This document shows positions 23,376-33,392 of a stretch of DNA of 64,000 bases, piece after piece; position 1 is the first letter of the stretch; each line of letters starts with the position of its first letter. The translations under genes and the position numbers were made by a program. The notes beneath the pieces were generated by a model that did no database searches, had not been told where the DNA came from, and saw nothing but the letters and a program-made list of their open reading frames with translations. Origin of the DNA: ZC4RG30 sp039932715 (lineage in GTDB: Bacteria; Pseudomonadota; Gammaproteobacteria; Steroidobacterales; Steroidobacteraceae); the NCBI GenBank assembly GCA_039932715.1, contig JBDTPN010000004.1:1-64000 (forward strand), in the 5' to 3' direction.

Positions 23376-23795
23376 TCAGCCGCGAATTTTGCGCAGTCGC
23401 TCAAGGATCTTGAGCTGCTCGGATGCACGCACCAGTTCGGCAAATGCCTCGGCCTGGTCCAGCCGGTCGGCCTTGCCGGCCAGCGCTTCTTCGGCGCGCT
23501 GCTTGGCCGCAATTGCAGCGGCCTCATCGATGTCATCGGCGCGGATGGCCGTGTCCGCCAGGATGGTTACCTTGTGCGGCTGGATTTCCAGTGCCCCGCC
23601 GCCAACGAAGATGGACTGCTCGTCCTCGCCGTTCTTGATGCGCACTTCGCCGGCCTTGAGTAGCGACAGCAAGGGCGCGTGACGCGGCGTGATGCCCAGC
23701 TCGCCTTCCTTGGCCGGCACGAACACCATCTCTGCGTCGCCAGCGAAAATCTCGCCTTCGGCGCTGACGATGTCGACGTGAATCTTGTTGGCCAT
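23376..23795 (-). CDS. atpC: F1 ATP synthase epsilon subunit
   Basis: 139 residues. Part of the central stalk: a beta-sandwich (about 1-85, IHVDIVSAEGEIFAGDAEMV, GELGITPRHAPLL) and two C-terminal helices (about 90-139) that can inhibit ATP hydrolysis. Last gene of the operon, 11 bp after atpD. Standard length; nothing unusual seen. Confidence 0.97.
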   Translation of the reverse strand: MANKIHVDIVSAEGEIFAGDAEMVFVPAKEGELGITPRHAPLLSLLKAGEVRIKNGEDEQSIFVGGGALEIQPHKVTILADTAIRADDIDEAAAIAAKQRAEEALAGKADRLDQAEAFAELVRASEQLKILERLRKIRG

Positions 23796-23806
23796 GTCTG
23801 TTGCCC

Positions 23807-25225
23807 TTAGACGAGCGTCTTGGCCTTTTCGACCGCTTCTTCAATACCGCCGACCATGTAGAACGCCTGCTCGGGCAGGTGGTCGTAGTCGCCGTTGATG
23901 ATGCCCTTGAAGCCGCGGATCGTATCGGCCAGCGGGACGATCTTGCCGTCCTGGCCGGTGAACACCTTGGCGACGTTGAGAGGTTGCGACAGGAAGCGCT
24001 CGATCTTGCGGGCGCGGAACACGGTGGACTTGTCGTCTGCCGACAGCTCGTCCATGCCCAGGATGGCGATGATGTCCTGCAATTCCTTGTAGCGCTGCAG
24101 CACTGCCTGCACGCCGCGGGCAACGTTGTAATGCTCTTCACCGATGACCAGCGGATCCAGCTGCCGGCTGGTGGAATCCAGGGGATCCACCGCGGGGAAG
24201 ATGCCCAGCGAAGCGATGCGGCGCGACAGCACGACGGTGGCGTCGAGATGCGCGAAGGTCGTGGCGGGCGAAGGATCAGTCAAATCGTCGGCCGGAACGT
24301 ACACGGCCTGGATGGACGTGATCGATCCGGTCTTGGTCGAAGTGATGCGCTCCTGCAGCACGCCCATTTCTTCGGCCAGCGTGGGCTGGTAACCCACCGC
24401 CGAAGGCATGCGACCCAGCAGTGCCGACACTTCGGTACCGGCCAGCGTGTAGCGATAGATGTTGTCGACGAAGAACAGCACGTCGCGGCCCTTGCCGTTG
24501 GGCTGGATCTCATCGCGGAAAAATTCCGCCATGGTGAGACCGGTCAGAGCGACACGCAGGCGGTTGCCCGGCGGCTCATTCATCTGGCCATAGACCATCG
24601 CGACCTTGGAGTTCTCGAGGTTCTCGAGATCGATGACGCCCGACTCGGCCATCTCATGATAGAAATCGTTGCCTTCGCGGGTACGCTCACCGACACCGGC
24701 AAACACGGAAAGACCCGAATATTGCTTGGCGATGTTGTTGATGAATTCCAGCATGGTCACGGTCTTGCCTACACCGGCACCACCGAACAGGCCAATCTTG
24801 CCGCCCTTGGCGAAGGGAACCAGCAGGTCCACCACCTTGATGCCCGTCACGAGCAGATCCTGTCCACCCGCCTGCTCGTCGAACGCAGGCGCCGGGCGGT
24901 GAATGGGCAGCGTGCTTTGGGCGGCGACCGGACCGCGGTTGTCCTGCGGAACGCCCAGCACGTCCATGATGCGACCCAGTGTGGCCTTGCCCACCGGCAC
25001 TTTGATATAGCTGCCCGTGGCGTTGACCAGCAGGCCGCGCTTCAATCCTTCGGATGCGCCCATCGCAATGGTGCGCACGACGCCGTCGCCGAGCTGCTGC
25101 TGCACTTCGAGCGTCAGATCGACGTCTGCAAGCTTGAGCGCTTCGTATACCGAGGGAATTGCTTCGCGCGGAAACTCCACGTCGATGACGGGGCCGATGA
25201 TCTGGGTGATTTTGCCGGTAGCCAT
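23807..25225 (-). CDS. atpD: F1 ATP synthase beta subunit
   Basis: 472 residues, the catalytic subunit. The P-loop GGAGVGKT (about 150-157), GERTREGND, the DELSEED-like region (here GMDELSADDK) and the C-terminal helical domain are in place. Three copies make the catalytic sites with three alpha subunits. 92 bp separate it from atpG, the widest gap within the F1 part of the operon. Confidence 0.98.
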   Translation of the reverse strand: MATGKITQIIGPVIDVEFPREAIPSVYEALKLADVDLTLEVQQQLGDGVVRTIAMGASEGLKRGLLVNATGSYIKVPVGKATLGRIMDVLGVPQDNRGPVAAQSTLPIHRPAPAFDEQAGGQDLLVTGIKVVDLLVPFAKGGKIGLFGGAGVGKTVTMLEFINNIAKQYSGLSVFAGVGERTREGNDFYHEMAESGVIDLENLENSKVAMVYGQMNEPPGNRLRVALTGLTMAEFFRDEIQPNGKGRDVLFFVDNIYRYTLAGTEVSALLGRMPSAVGYQPTLAEEMGVLQERITSTKTGSITSIQAVYVPADDLTDPSPATTFAHLDATVVLSRRIASLGIFPAVDPLDSTSRQLDPLVIGEEHYNVARGVQAVLQRYKELQDIIAILGMDELSADDKSTVFRARKIERFLSQPLNVAKVFTGQDGKIVPLADTIRGFKGIINGDYDHLPEQAFYMVGGIEEAVEKAKTLV

Positions 25226-25317
25226 TTCTGTATCTCTCTACGGCCTTACGGCCGGGGTTCAACGCCGTTCGCGCTACGCGCGACCGTCGTCCAAATAAAA
25301 ATTAGTGAACAAAACTT

Positions 25318-26178
25318 TCATACCGCTGCTGCGCCGCCGACGATTTCCGCGAGCTCTTTGGTGATCGCGGCCTGGCGGGCCTTGTTGTAGACGAGTTGCA
25401 GTTCGCTGATCAACTTGCCGGCGTTATCGGTGGCGGCCTTCATCGCGACCATGCGCGCGGCCATTTCCGACGCCACGTTTTCGACGGCGCCGCGATACAC
25501 CTGCGATTCGATGTAGCGCATCAGCAGTCCATCGAGAATCGCCGACGCGTCCGGCTCATAGAGATAGTCCCAGTGTGTCTGCAGCAGCGCCTTGCTTGAA
25601 GGCTCCACCGGCAGCAACTGGTCGATGCGCGGTTTCTGCGTCATGGTGTTGACGAATTCAGCGTGCACCAGATAGAGCCGGTCGATCTTGCCGTCGCGAT
25701 AGGCGTCGAGCATGACCTTGACCGACCCGATCAGGTCATTCACATGCGGCTTGTCGCCCATGCCCGAAACGCTGGCAAGAATGGGCAATGACAGGCGCTT
25801 GAAGAATGCCGCGCCCTTGCTGCCGATGAGTGCAAGCGAAACACCGGCACCCTTTTCCTGCCATTCACGAACGGTCAACAGCGTCTGCTTGAACAGATTG
25901 GCATTGAGGCCGCCGGCCAGGCCGCGATCGGTGGAGATCACGATGAGGCCGACGTTCTTCACATCACGACTGGCCATGAACGGATGCCGATAGTCGGGAT
26001 TGGCGTGTTGCAGGTTGCCGATGACGCTGCGGATCTTGTCGGCATACGGACGCGCCAGCTTCATGCGGTCCTGGGCGCGACGCATCTTGCTGGTCGCGAC
26101 CATCTGCATGGCCTTGGTGATCTTCTGAGTGCTTTTGACACTCACGATCTTGCTGCGGATTTCCTTGGTGCCGGGCAT
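25318..26178 (-). CDS. atpG: F1 ATP synthase gamma subunit
   Basis: 286 residues. The rotor shaft: N-terminal helix (EIRSKIVSVKSTQKITKAMQMVATSKMRRAQ), a Rossmann-like middle (VGLIVISTDRGLAGGLNANLFK) and the C-terminal helix (MKAATDNAGKLISELQLVYNKARQAAITKELAEIVGGAAAV). All expected blocks are present; follows atpA after 17 bp. Confidence 0.97.
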   Translation of the reverse strand: MPGTKEIRSKIVSVKSTQKITKAMQMVATSKMRRAQDRMKLARPYADKIRSVIGNLQHANPDYRHPFMASRDVKNVGLIVISTDRGLAGGLNANLFKQTLLTVREWQEKGAGVSLALIGSKGAAFFKRLSLPILASVSGMGDKPHVNDLIGSVKVMLDAYRDGKIDRLYLVHAEFVNTMTQKPRIDQLLPVEPSSKALLQTHWDYLYEPDASAILDGLLMRYIESQVYRGAVENVASEMAARMVAMKAATDNAGKLISELQLVYNKARQAAITKELAEIVGGAAAV

Positions 26179-26195
26179 TGCTAGCTACTCAGTTC

Positions 26196-27734
<1,539 letters not shown>

Positions 27735-27749
27735 GTTCTGGTCGCCTTT

Positions 27750-28286
27750 TTAAACAGTCAGCTCGCCGCCCAGGCGGTCGAGTTTCGATTTGTATGACCC
27801 GTCGATGACGAGGTCCCCGGCGCGGATCACTGCGCCGCCGATGAGTTTCGCGTCCACATCCGCGTGCACACGCACCTTGCGGCCGAAGCGCTTCGCCAAT
27901 GCCGCCGCAAGCCGATCCTGCTCGGCCTGTGCGAGCGGCGCCGCGGACGTGACGGTGACGTCGACGGTGCCTTCCGCGTCATCCTTCATCCGGTCGAACA
28001 GCCGGGCGATCTCGGGGAGGAAGCCGAGTCGCCGGTTTTCGGCCAGCGTGCGCAGGAAGTTCTGCACCGACGTGTCCGCGTTCTGGCCGGCGAGGTCGAT
28101 GACGAGCTGCGCGAGCTGCGCAGGCGTCGTCCTCGGGCTGCCGAGCAGCGGCGCAACACGCTTGTCTGTCACCGTCGCGGCGCCGACATTCAACGCCTCG
28201 GACCACTGCGCCAGGCGCGCAGCGGCAGAGGCAGCCTTGAAGGACGCCTTGGCGTAAGGTCGCGCGACGGTGATGCGGTCTGCCAT
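27750..28286 (-). CDS. atpH: F1 ATP synthase delta subunit
   Basis: 178 residues. The peripheral-stalk cap that ties F1 to the b subunits: an N-terminal helical bundle (TVARPYAKASFKAASAAARLAQWSEAL) and a C-terminal DVTVTSAAPLAQAEQDRLAAALAKRFG and GGAVIRAGDLVIDGSYKSKLDRLGGEL part. Four bases lie between it and atpF. Confidence 0.96.
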   Translation of the reverse strand: MADRITVARPYAKASFKAASAAARLAQWSEALNVGAATVTDKRVAPLLGSPRTTPAQLAQLVIDLAGQNADTSVQNFLRTLAENRRLGFLPEIARLFDRMKDDAEGTVDVTVTSAAPLAQAEQDRLAAALAKRFGRKVRVHADVDAKLIGGAVIRAGDLVIDGSYKSKLDRLGGELTV

Positions 28287-28289
28287 GCG

Positions 28290-28760
28290 TCAGATCTCTT
28301 GAGCCAGCTTGCCGATGATGTCGCTGTGTTTCTGCGCGTCGATCTCGCGGCCGAGGATCTGCGACGCCGAACGCACGGCCAGCCGCCCCACTTCGCGGCG
28401 CAGCTCTTCGCGCGCCTTGGTGGTGGCAAGCTCGATCTGCGTCTTGGCCTGCGCGGCAAGGCGTTCGCTGTCTTTCACAGCCGCCTGGCGCGCTTCGTCG
28501 AGCATCTCGGTCGCGCGACGGTGCGCCTGGTCGACGATCTCGTTGGCGCGCTCGCGCGCCTCTTTGATCACGACGTCGGCGCGCTGGCTGGCGAGCGCAA
28601 AGTCCTGCTGGCCCTTCTCAGCGGCGGCGAGGCCGAGCGCGATCTTCCTGGAACGCGCCTCCATCAGGCCAAGGATCGGCGGCCAGATGAACTTCATGGT
28701 GAACCAGATCAGCAGTGCGAACACCACCATCTGGATGACCAATGTGAGATTGATATTCAC
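28290..28760 (-). CDS. atpF: Fo ATP synthase b subunit
   Basis: 156 residues. One N-terminal membrane helix (LTLVIQMVVFALLIWFTMKFIWPP) and a long, charged coiled coil that forms the stator. Same length as the E. coli protein. Positioned between atpE and atpH as usual. Confidence 0.97.
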   Translation of the reverse strand: MNINLTLVIQMVVFALLIWFTMKFIWPPILGLMEARSRKIALGLAAAEKGQQDFALASQRADVVIKEARERANEIVDQAHRRATEMLDEARQAAVKDSERLAAQAKTQIELATTKAREELRREVGRLAVRSASQILGREIDAQKHSDIIGKLAQEI

Positions 28761-28778
28761 GGCGGACTCCTCGAACCG

Positions 28779-29045
28779 TTACGGCGTGACGCCGGCCAGG
28801 AAGGGATTCGCGAACGTGAAGAACAGCGCGAAGCCGATGCCGATCATCGCCACCGCGTCCACGAACGCCGCGACAACGAAGAAGCGGCCGAGCAGCATCG
28901 GACCCAGTTCCGGCTGGCGGGCCGAACCTTCGAGCAGCTTGCCGCCCAGCAGGCCGAAGCCGATGGCGGTACCCAGCGCGCCGAGACCGAAGATGATGCC
29001 GACGGCCAGAGCCGTCATGCCTTGTACGCTTGCAATTTCCATCAT
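28779..29045 (-). CDS. atpE: Fo ATP synthase c subunit
   Basis: 88 residues, forming the proton-driven rotor ring. Two helices with the polar loop ARQPEL and the ion-binding Asp63 in AAFVDAVAMIGIG; no sodium-type ligands (no Q in helix 1, no ES pair), so a proton ring is likely. Two ATG codons are adjacent at the start; GGAGG is better spaced for the second one (29,042). Confidence 0.97.
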   Translation of the reverse strand: MMEIASVQGMTALAVGIIFGLGALGTAIGFGLLGGKLLEGSARQPELGPMLLGRFFVVAAFVDAVAMIGIGFALFFTFANPFLAGVTP

Positions 29046-29088
29046 TTCCTCCAGAAAAAACGTCGAATCGAAAAACGCAGAACAGTGC

Positions 29089-29949
29089 CTAGTGCGCGGG
29101 CTTCTCGCTGGCCAGGCTCAGGTAGATGACCGTCAGGATCATGAAGATGAACGCCTGCAGGATGCCGATCAGGAAGTGGAACACCGACCACACGATGCCC
29201 AGCAGCAGCTGCGCCACTACGCCGATCCAGCCGCCGAACGTCGTCAGGCCCTGAAAACCAGCAGACAGCGTGAACAGCGCGATCAGCATGAAGATCATCT
29301 CGCCGGCGAACATGTTGCCGTAGAGACGCAGCGACAGTGACACTGGTTTGGCGATGAAGGGTACGAACTCCAGGACGAAATTGAACGGGATGATCAGCGC
29401 CTGCACGAACTTGTTCTTGGCCTGGAAAGGGTGCAGCGTCAGTTCACCAATGAACCCGCCAATGCCCTTGAAGCGGATGCTGTAATAGATGATCAGCAGG
29501 AACACTGTCAGCGACAGGCCGAACGTGATGTTGAGGTCAGTCGAGGGCACCACTTTCATGTGCGACAGCCCGGCTCCCGTTGCCACCGCCGGGAAGAAAT
29601 CCACCGGCATGATGTCCATGCAGTTGAACAGGAACACCCAGCCGAAGATGGTCAGCGCCAGCGGCGCGATCAGCTTGCTGGTGCCGTGATAGCTGTCGCG
29701 CACGGTGTTGTCGACGAATTCGACCACCAGCTCGATGAATGACTGGAAGCCGCGCGGCGCGCCGGCTGTTGCCTTGCGTGCTGCGAAATAGAAGCTGGCC
29801 GCGAATGCGATGGCCAGCAGTACGGACCAGCCGACGCTGTCCCAGTTGACCACCGAAAAATCGACGATCGACGTCTGTTCCTTGCTCGAAAGAAAGGTGA
29901 TGTGGTGGCGGATGTACTCGCCAGTGCTTGGTACTTCGTGTTCAGCCAT
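29089..29949 (-). CDS. atpB: Fo ATP synthase a subunit
   Basis: 286 residues, about six membrane helices. The half-channel arginine lies in the conserved KPVSLSLRLYGNMFAGEMIF block (about 190-210). The N terminus (TGEYIRHHITFLSS) is that of proteobacterial a subunits. First of the essential Fo genes. Confidence 0.97.
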   Translation of the reverse strand: MAEHEVPSTGEYIRHHITFLSSKEQTSIVDFSVVNWDSVGWSVLLAIAFAASFYFAARKATAGAPRGFQSFIELVVEFVDNTVRDSYHGTSKLIAPLALTIFGWVFLFNCMDIMPVDFFPAVATGAGLSHMKVVPSTDLNITFGLSLTVFLLIIYYSIRFKGIGGFIGELTLHPFQAKNKFVQALIIPFNFVLEFVPFIAKPVSLSLRLYGNMFAGEMIFMLIALFTLSAGFQGLTTFGGWIGVVAQLLLGIVWSVFHFLIGILQAFIFMILTVIYLSLASEKPAH

Positions 29950-29971
29950 GTTGACCAGCGACCTTCATCCT

Positions 29972-30373
29972 CTAACCCTTCACTCCATCCAGCTTGCGCA
30001 TCGCCCGCGGCAGCACCAGCCAGTGCACCAGGAACGTCGCCACAAATGCGCCGAACAATGCGCCCGGCACCAGCCTGCCCTTCATGGTGGACAGCACCAC
30101 CACGAACAACACAATCGTCACGCCGAACTTCGCGGCTTCGCCCACGTAGAACGCGCTGACCATCTGCGCCAGCGTCTGACCTGGCTTGCGAAAGGCCACC
30201 AGCGCCAGCACCAGGTTGGCCACCACGCCGATGCCGCCACCGATGACAGCCGACAGGGCAACGCTGCGATTCCAGAAAACCAGAGAGACCAGTGCGACGA
30301 TTACCGTGAGAATGAATTGCGCGAGTACCAGCCCGTAGGCCACCCGCCTCAAATCCGGCAGCTTGTATGCCAC
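29972..30373 (-). CDS. atpI: ATP synthase AtpI-like membrane protein
   Basis: 133 residues with four membrane helices (about 12-34, 38-56, 75-97 and 100-121). AtpI is thought to assist c-ring assembly or ion supply and is not part of the finished enzyme. Identified mainly by position and topology; the LVFWNRSVALSAVIGGGIGVVANL and AAKFGVTIVLFVVVL blocks fit the family. Confidence 0.9.
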   Translation of the reverse strand: MAYKLPDLRRVAYGLVLAQFILTVIVALVSLVFWNRSVALSAVIGGGIGVVANLVLALVAFRKPGQTLAQMVSAFYVGEAAKFGVTIVLFVVVLSTMKGRLVPGALFGAFVATFLVHWLVLPRAMRKLDGVKG

Positions 30374-30420
30374 CTGCGCTCCCCGGAAATCTCACTTCGG
30401 ACCGTTTAAAAAGCGCGCGA

Positions 30421-30449
30421 AGTATACGGTCTGGGTTGGGACCGTTCAA
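30421..30449 (-). promoter_or_regulatory. sigma70 promoter of the atp operon
   Basis: On the minus strand TTGAAC (30,449-30,444) and TATACT (30,426-30,421) are separated by exactly 17 bp, a strong fit, about 50 bp before atpI. The segment also carries two copies of a short GGACCGTT(T/C)AA element; the second overlaps the -35 box. Confidence 0.7.
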
Positions 30450-30472
30450 GGTCCGTGCTTAGGCAGCGATCT

Positions 30473-31396
30473 CTAATGTATGCGGGCCAGGATGCCGTCG
30501 AGCTCGTCGAGGCTGTTATAGCTGACCACCAGCTTGCCCTTGCCGCGTGATCCCTGCTGAATCAATACCTTGGCTCCGAGGCGGTCCGTGAGGTCCTGCT
30601 GCAGCGCACGCACATTGGGGTCTATTTGCTGCTCTGCAGCATCCCGACGCTCCGAGGCCGGGGTCAGCATGCGGCGCACCAGGGCTTCGGTTTCGCGCAC
30701 CGACAGCCCATTGCGGGCAACCAGGTTGCCCACTTCGGCTTGCTGGCGGCGACCGGTCAGCCCCAACAGTGCACGTGCGTGGCCCATCTCCAGCTGGCGC
30801 TTTTCCACCAGTTCCGCGACTTCTGGCGCCAGTTCCAACAAACGCAAAAGATTGCTGACCGCGGCACGCGAACGCCCCACGGCATCGGCGGCCTGCTGGT
30901 GCGTCACGCCAAATTCGGCGATCAAACGCTCCAGTGCGCGCGCCTCTTCCAGCGGATTGAGATTCTCGCGCTGTATATTCTCGATCAGCGCGATAGCAAT
31001 GGCCGCCTCATCGGGCACGCGACGCACTACGCAGGGAATGGTGGTCAGCCCGGCGATTTTTGCGGCGCGCCAGCGACGTTCACCGGCGATGATTTCATAG
31101 CGCTGCGGCTGGCCGGCCAGCGGCGGCGCCAGTGGCCGCACGACAATGGGCTGGATCACGCCCTGGTTGCGGATGGAGATGGCCAGTTCTTCGAGCGCTT
31201 CCTGGCGCATGTCGATGCGCGGCTGGTAGCGGCCGCGCTCGAGCAACTCAAGTGCAATATTGGCCAGCTCTTCACCGCCGGCGGCCGGCGCAGGATGATT
31301 GGCGCCGGGCGCAACCGGCGCGGTGGATGCGCGCGGCTTGGCCTGTCCCAGCAGGTCGGCCAGTCCGCGCCCCAATGCCGGTTTTTTGTCGCTCAC
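30473..31396 (-). CDS. parB: chromosome partitioning protein ParB
   Basis: 307 residues from a GTG start overlapping parA's stop by four bases. Centromere-binding partner of ParA: a ParB/Sulfiredoxin-like CTP-binding domain (about 65-160; YEIIAGERRWRAAKIAG and ALIENIQRENLNPLEEA), a helix-turn-helix (VTHQQAADAVGRSRAAVSNLLRLLEL) and a C-terminal dimer domain. The GERRWRA motif is the CTP/DNA-binding arginine patch. Confidence 0.97.
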   Translation of the reverse strand: MSDKKPALGRGLADLLGQAKPRASTAPVAPGANHPAPAAGGEELANIALELLERGRYQPRIDMRQEALEELAISIRNQGVIQPIVVRPLAPPLAGQPQRYEIIAGERRWRAAKIAGLTTIPCVVRRVPDEAAIAIALIENIQRENLNPLEEARALERLIAEFGVTHQQAADAVGRSRAAVSNLLRLLELAPEVAELVEKRQLEMGHARALLGLTGRRQQAEVGNLVARNGLSVRETEALVRRMLTPASERRDAAEQQIDPNVRALQQDLTDRLGAKVLIQQGSRGKGKLVVSYNSLDELDGILARIH

Positions 31397-32169
31397 GGCG
31401 TCTCTTCCTCGCGGCGAATCATCTCGCCGGCCAGGGCAAGATACGCCAGCGCGCCGCGCGAATCCTTGTCATGCAGCAGCACCGGCTTGCCGAACGACGG
31501 CGCCTCGGCCAACCGCACATTGCGCGGAATCACCGTGCGAAACACCTTTTCGCCGAAGTGCTGCATCAACTGGCCGCTGACTTCCGTCGAGAGGTTGTTT
31601 CTCGGATCGTACATGGTGCGCAGTATCCCTTCGATGTGCAGGCCCGGGTTGGCCTGCGCAGCGATCTGGTCGATGGTCGCGCTCAACGCCGATAATCCTT
31701 CCAGCGCGTAGTACTCGCATTGCATGGGCACCAGCACACTGTCGGCGGCCACCAGCGCATTGACGGTCAGCATGTTCAATGAAGGCGGGCAGTCGATAAT
31801 GACCAGGTCGAAGCGGTCGCGCATCGGGGCCAGCGCATCTCGCAGCCGCGTTTCGCGGCCATCCCCCGACATCAGCAGCCGCACTTCGGCTGAGGTCAGG
31901 TCCTGGTTGGTGGGCAGCAGCCAGAAACTGCCATCGACCACCGGAACAATGGCCTGGTCGGCGGTGCAATCGCCCAGCAGCACTTCACAGCTGCCAAGCT
32001 GCACCCCGGCCTTTTCAACGCCGCAGCCCATGGTGGCATTGCCCTGCGGATCCAGGTCGATCAGCAGCACGCGCCGCTGCGTTGCCGCCAGCGATGCAGC
32101 CAGGTTCACGGCCGTGGTGGTCTTGCCCACGCCGCCCTTCTGGTTAGCTACTGCAATTACCCTTTTCAT
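31393..32169 (-). CDS. parA: chromosome partitioning ATPase ParA
   Basis: 258 residues. A Walker-type ATPase with deviant P-loop NQKGGVGKTTT (about 9-19), Walker A' DLDPQGNATMG and Walker B VIIDCPPSLNM. It moves ParB-bound origin regions. 27 bp follow rsmG. Confidence 0.97.
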   Translation of the reverse strand: MKRVIAVANQKGGVGKTTTAVNLAASLAATQRRVLLIDLDPQGNATMGCGVEKAGVQLGSCEVLLGDCTADQAIVPVVDGSFWLLPTNQDLTSAEVRLLMSGDGRETRLRDALAPMRDRFDLVIIDCPPSLNMLTVNALVAADSVLVPMQCEYYALEGLSALSATIDQIAAQANPGLHIEGILRTMYDPRNNLSTEVSGQLMQHFGEKVFRTVIPRNVRLAEAPSFGKPVLLHDKDSRGALAYLALAGEMIRREEETP

Positions 32170-32196
32170 CGCGCGACGAGTCTACAGATGCGCCTT

Positions 32197-32859
32197 TCAC
32201 AAATGGGAATGAGTGTCCGGCAGGTGTTGGCGCAGCACCAGCAGGTGCCGCTCGGCGTCGAGCCCGGGTACATCCACCCGCCGCGACACCTCCAGCTGCC
32301 ATCCGGCCGGAAACGGTCCGGATTCATCCGAGCCAGGGGCCGGCGGCCAGCGTCCCTTCATGGCCACCACCTTGGTGTGCGGTCCGCACAGTGTGGCAAT
32401 CGACGGCAGCAGGCGCGGCATCGGCGCATAGGCCCGCGCCACCACGGTGTCGAAGACGCCGGCGTCATGCAGCTGCTCCACCCGCGCATGGCGGGTCCTG
32501 ACATTGGTCAGCCCCAGCTCGCGCGCGGCGTGGTCGACAAAGCGCAGTTTCTTGTCCACCGCATCGATCAAGGTGAATGTGCGCTGGGGATTGGTGATGG
32601 CCAGCGGCAGGCCGGGAAATCCGGCGCCGGTGCCCACATCCGCAATCATGTTGCCCACCAGCTCCGGATGCACGCTGAGTGAATCGAGCAGGTGATGCGT
32701 GAGTATGAGGTCCGGGTCGGTGATGGCGGTGAGGTTATAGGCCTTGTTCCAGCGCAGCAGTTCGGTGACCAGGCGCTCGAACTGCTGTACCTGGGCATCA
32801 TCCAGCGTCACACCCAGCCGGCCGGCACCATTTATGATTGGGCCGTCGTTGCCGCTCAC
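32197..32859 (-). CDS. rsmG: 16S rRNA (guanine527-N7)-methyltransferase
   Basis: 220 residues from a GTG start. Rossmann methyltransferase with the AdoMet loop IADVGTGAGFPGLPLAI (about 68-84), NLTAITDPDLILTHHLLDSL and ARAYAPMPRLL; the RsmG (GidB) family pattern. Overlaps the upstream gene by four bases. mnmG (gidA), often its neighbour, is absent here. Confidence 0.96.
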   Translation of the reverse strand: MSGNDGPIINGAGRLGVTLDDAQVQQFERLVTELLRWNKAYNLTAITDPDLILTHHLLDSLSVHPELVGNMIADVGTGAGFPGLPLAITNPQRTFTLIDAVDKKLRFVDHAARELGLTNVRTRHARVEQLHDAGVFDTVVARAYAPMPRLLPSIATLCGPHTKVVAMKGRWPPAPGSDESGPFPAGWQLEVSRRVDVPGLDAERHLLVLRQHLPDTHSHL

Positions 32860-33392
32860 GGAGCCGCGTTGCGCACGAACTGTGCGACGAATCGCTGCAC
32901 GGGCATGGCGTCGAGTTCCAGTGGCGCCTGTCCCCAGGCATACAGCAGATTGTCGAGCCGCCGTGCCTGTTGCGGAGTGAAGATGGCTTCAACCGCTTCG
33001 AGCAGGCGCAGCAGCGTCAGCGGAAATGACTCGCCCGCGTCCACCACGTTCGTGCAATAGGAATAGAGACTGCTGACGCGCGGGGGATCCTTGCCGGTCA
33101 GGGCGGCAAAACGCGCATCAAGATCGGCCTGCGCAAAAGCCGCACACAGGCCCTGCGGAACCGCACCCCGCAGCAGCAACAGTTCTTCCATGGCCTTGGC
33201 AGCACGTGCCGCCGTCAACTCGTAGGAAGTGCCGGGGATGCGCGCACCTCCGGATTGCATGTGGCCGGGATTAAGCGTAGCCAGTACCGGCACGGCCGTG
33301 GATTCATGCAGTGATTCCAGCAATGTGGCCATTACCACCAGCAGGCGCTGGCGCGCGATGGCGGGATCCGCATTCACGGTTTCAGCCATCAT
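32856..33392 (-). CDS. hypothetical protein
   Basis: 178 residues, soluble, mostly helical and without signal peptide. I do not recognise it. Short overlaps with both neighbours (ATGA junctions) tie it to the acuI-rsmG-parAB transcript. Visible blocks: TLLESLHESTAVPVLATLN, GTSYELTAARAAKAMEELLL and QARRLDNLLYAWGQAPLELD. Its place next to acuI rather than a known partner gives no clear hint at a function. Confidence 0.75.
   Translation of the reverse strand: MMAETVNADPAIARQRLLVVMATLLESLHESTAVPVLATLNPGHMQSGGARIPGTSYELTAARAAKAMEELLLLRGAVPQGLCAAFAQADLDARFAALTGKDPPRVSSLYSYCTNVVDAGESFPLTLLRLLEAVEAIFTPQQARRLDNLLYAWGQAPLELDAMPVQRFVAQFVRNAAP

Noticed and set aside
22512..23663. 383-codon open frame on the + strand opposite the SLOG protein gene
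   Set aside because: Arginine- and alanine-rich shadow; the minus frame has a clear domain structure.
23801..25390. 529-codon open frame on the + strand opposite atpD
   Set aside because: It mirrors the reading frame of atpD in GC-rich sequence; no family signature, and the minus frame is plainly the beta subunit.
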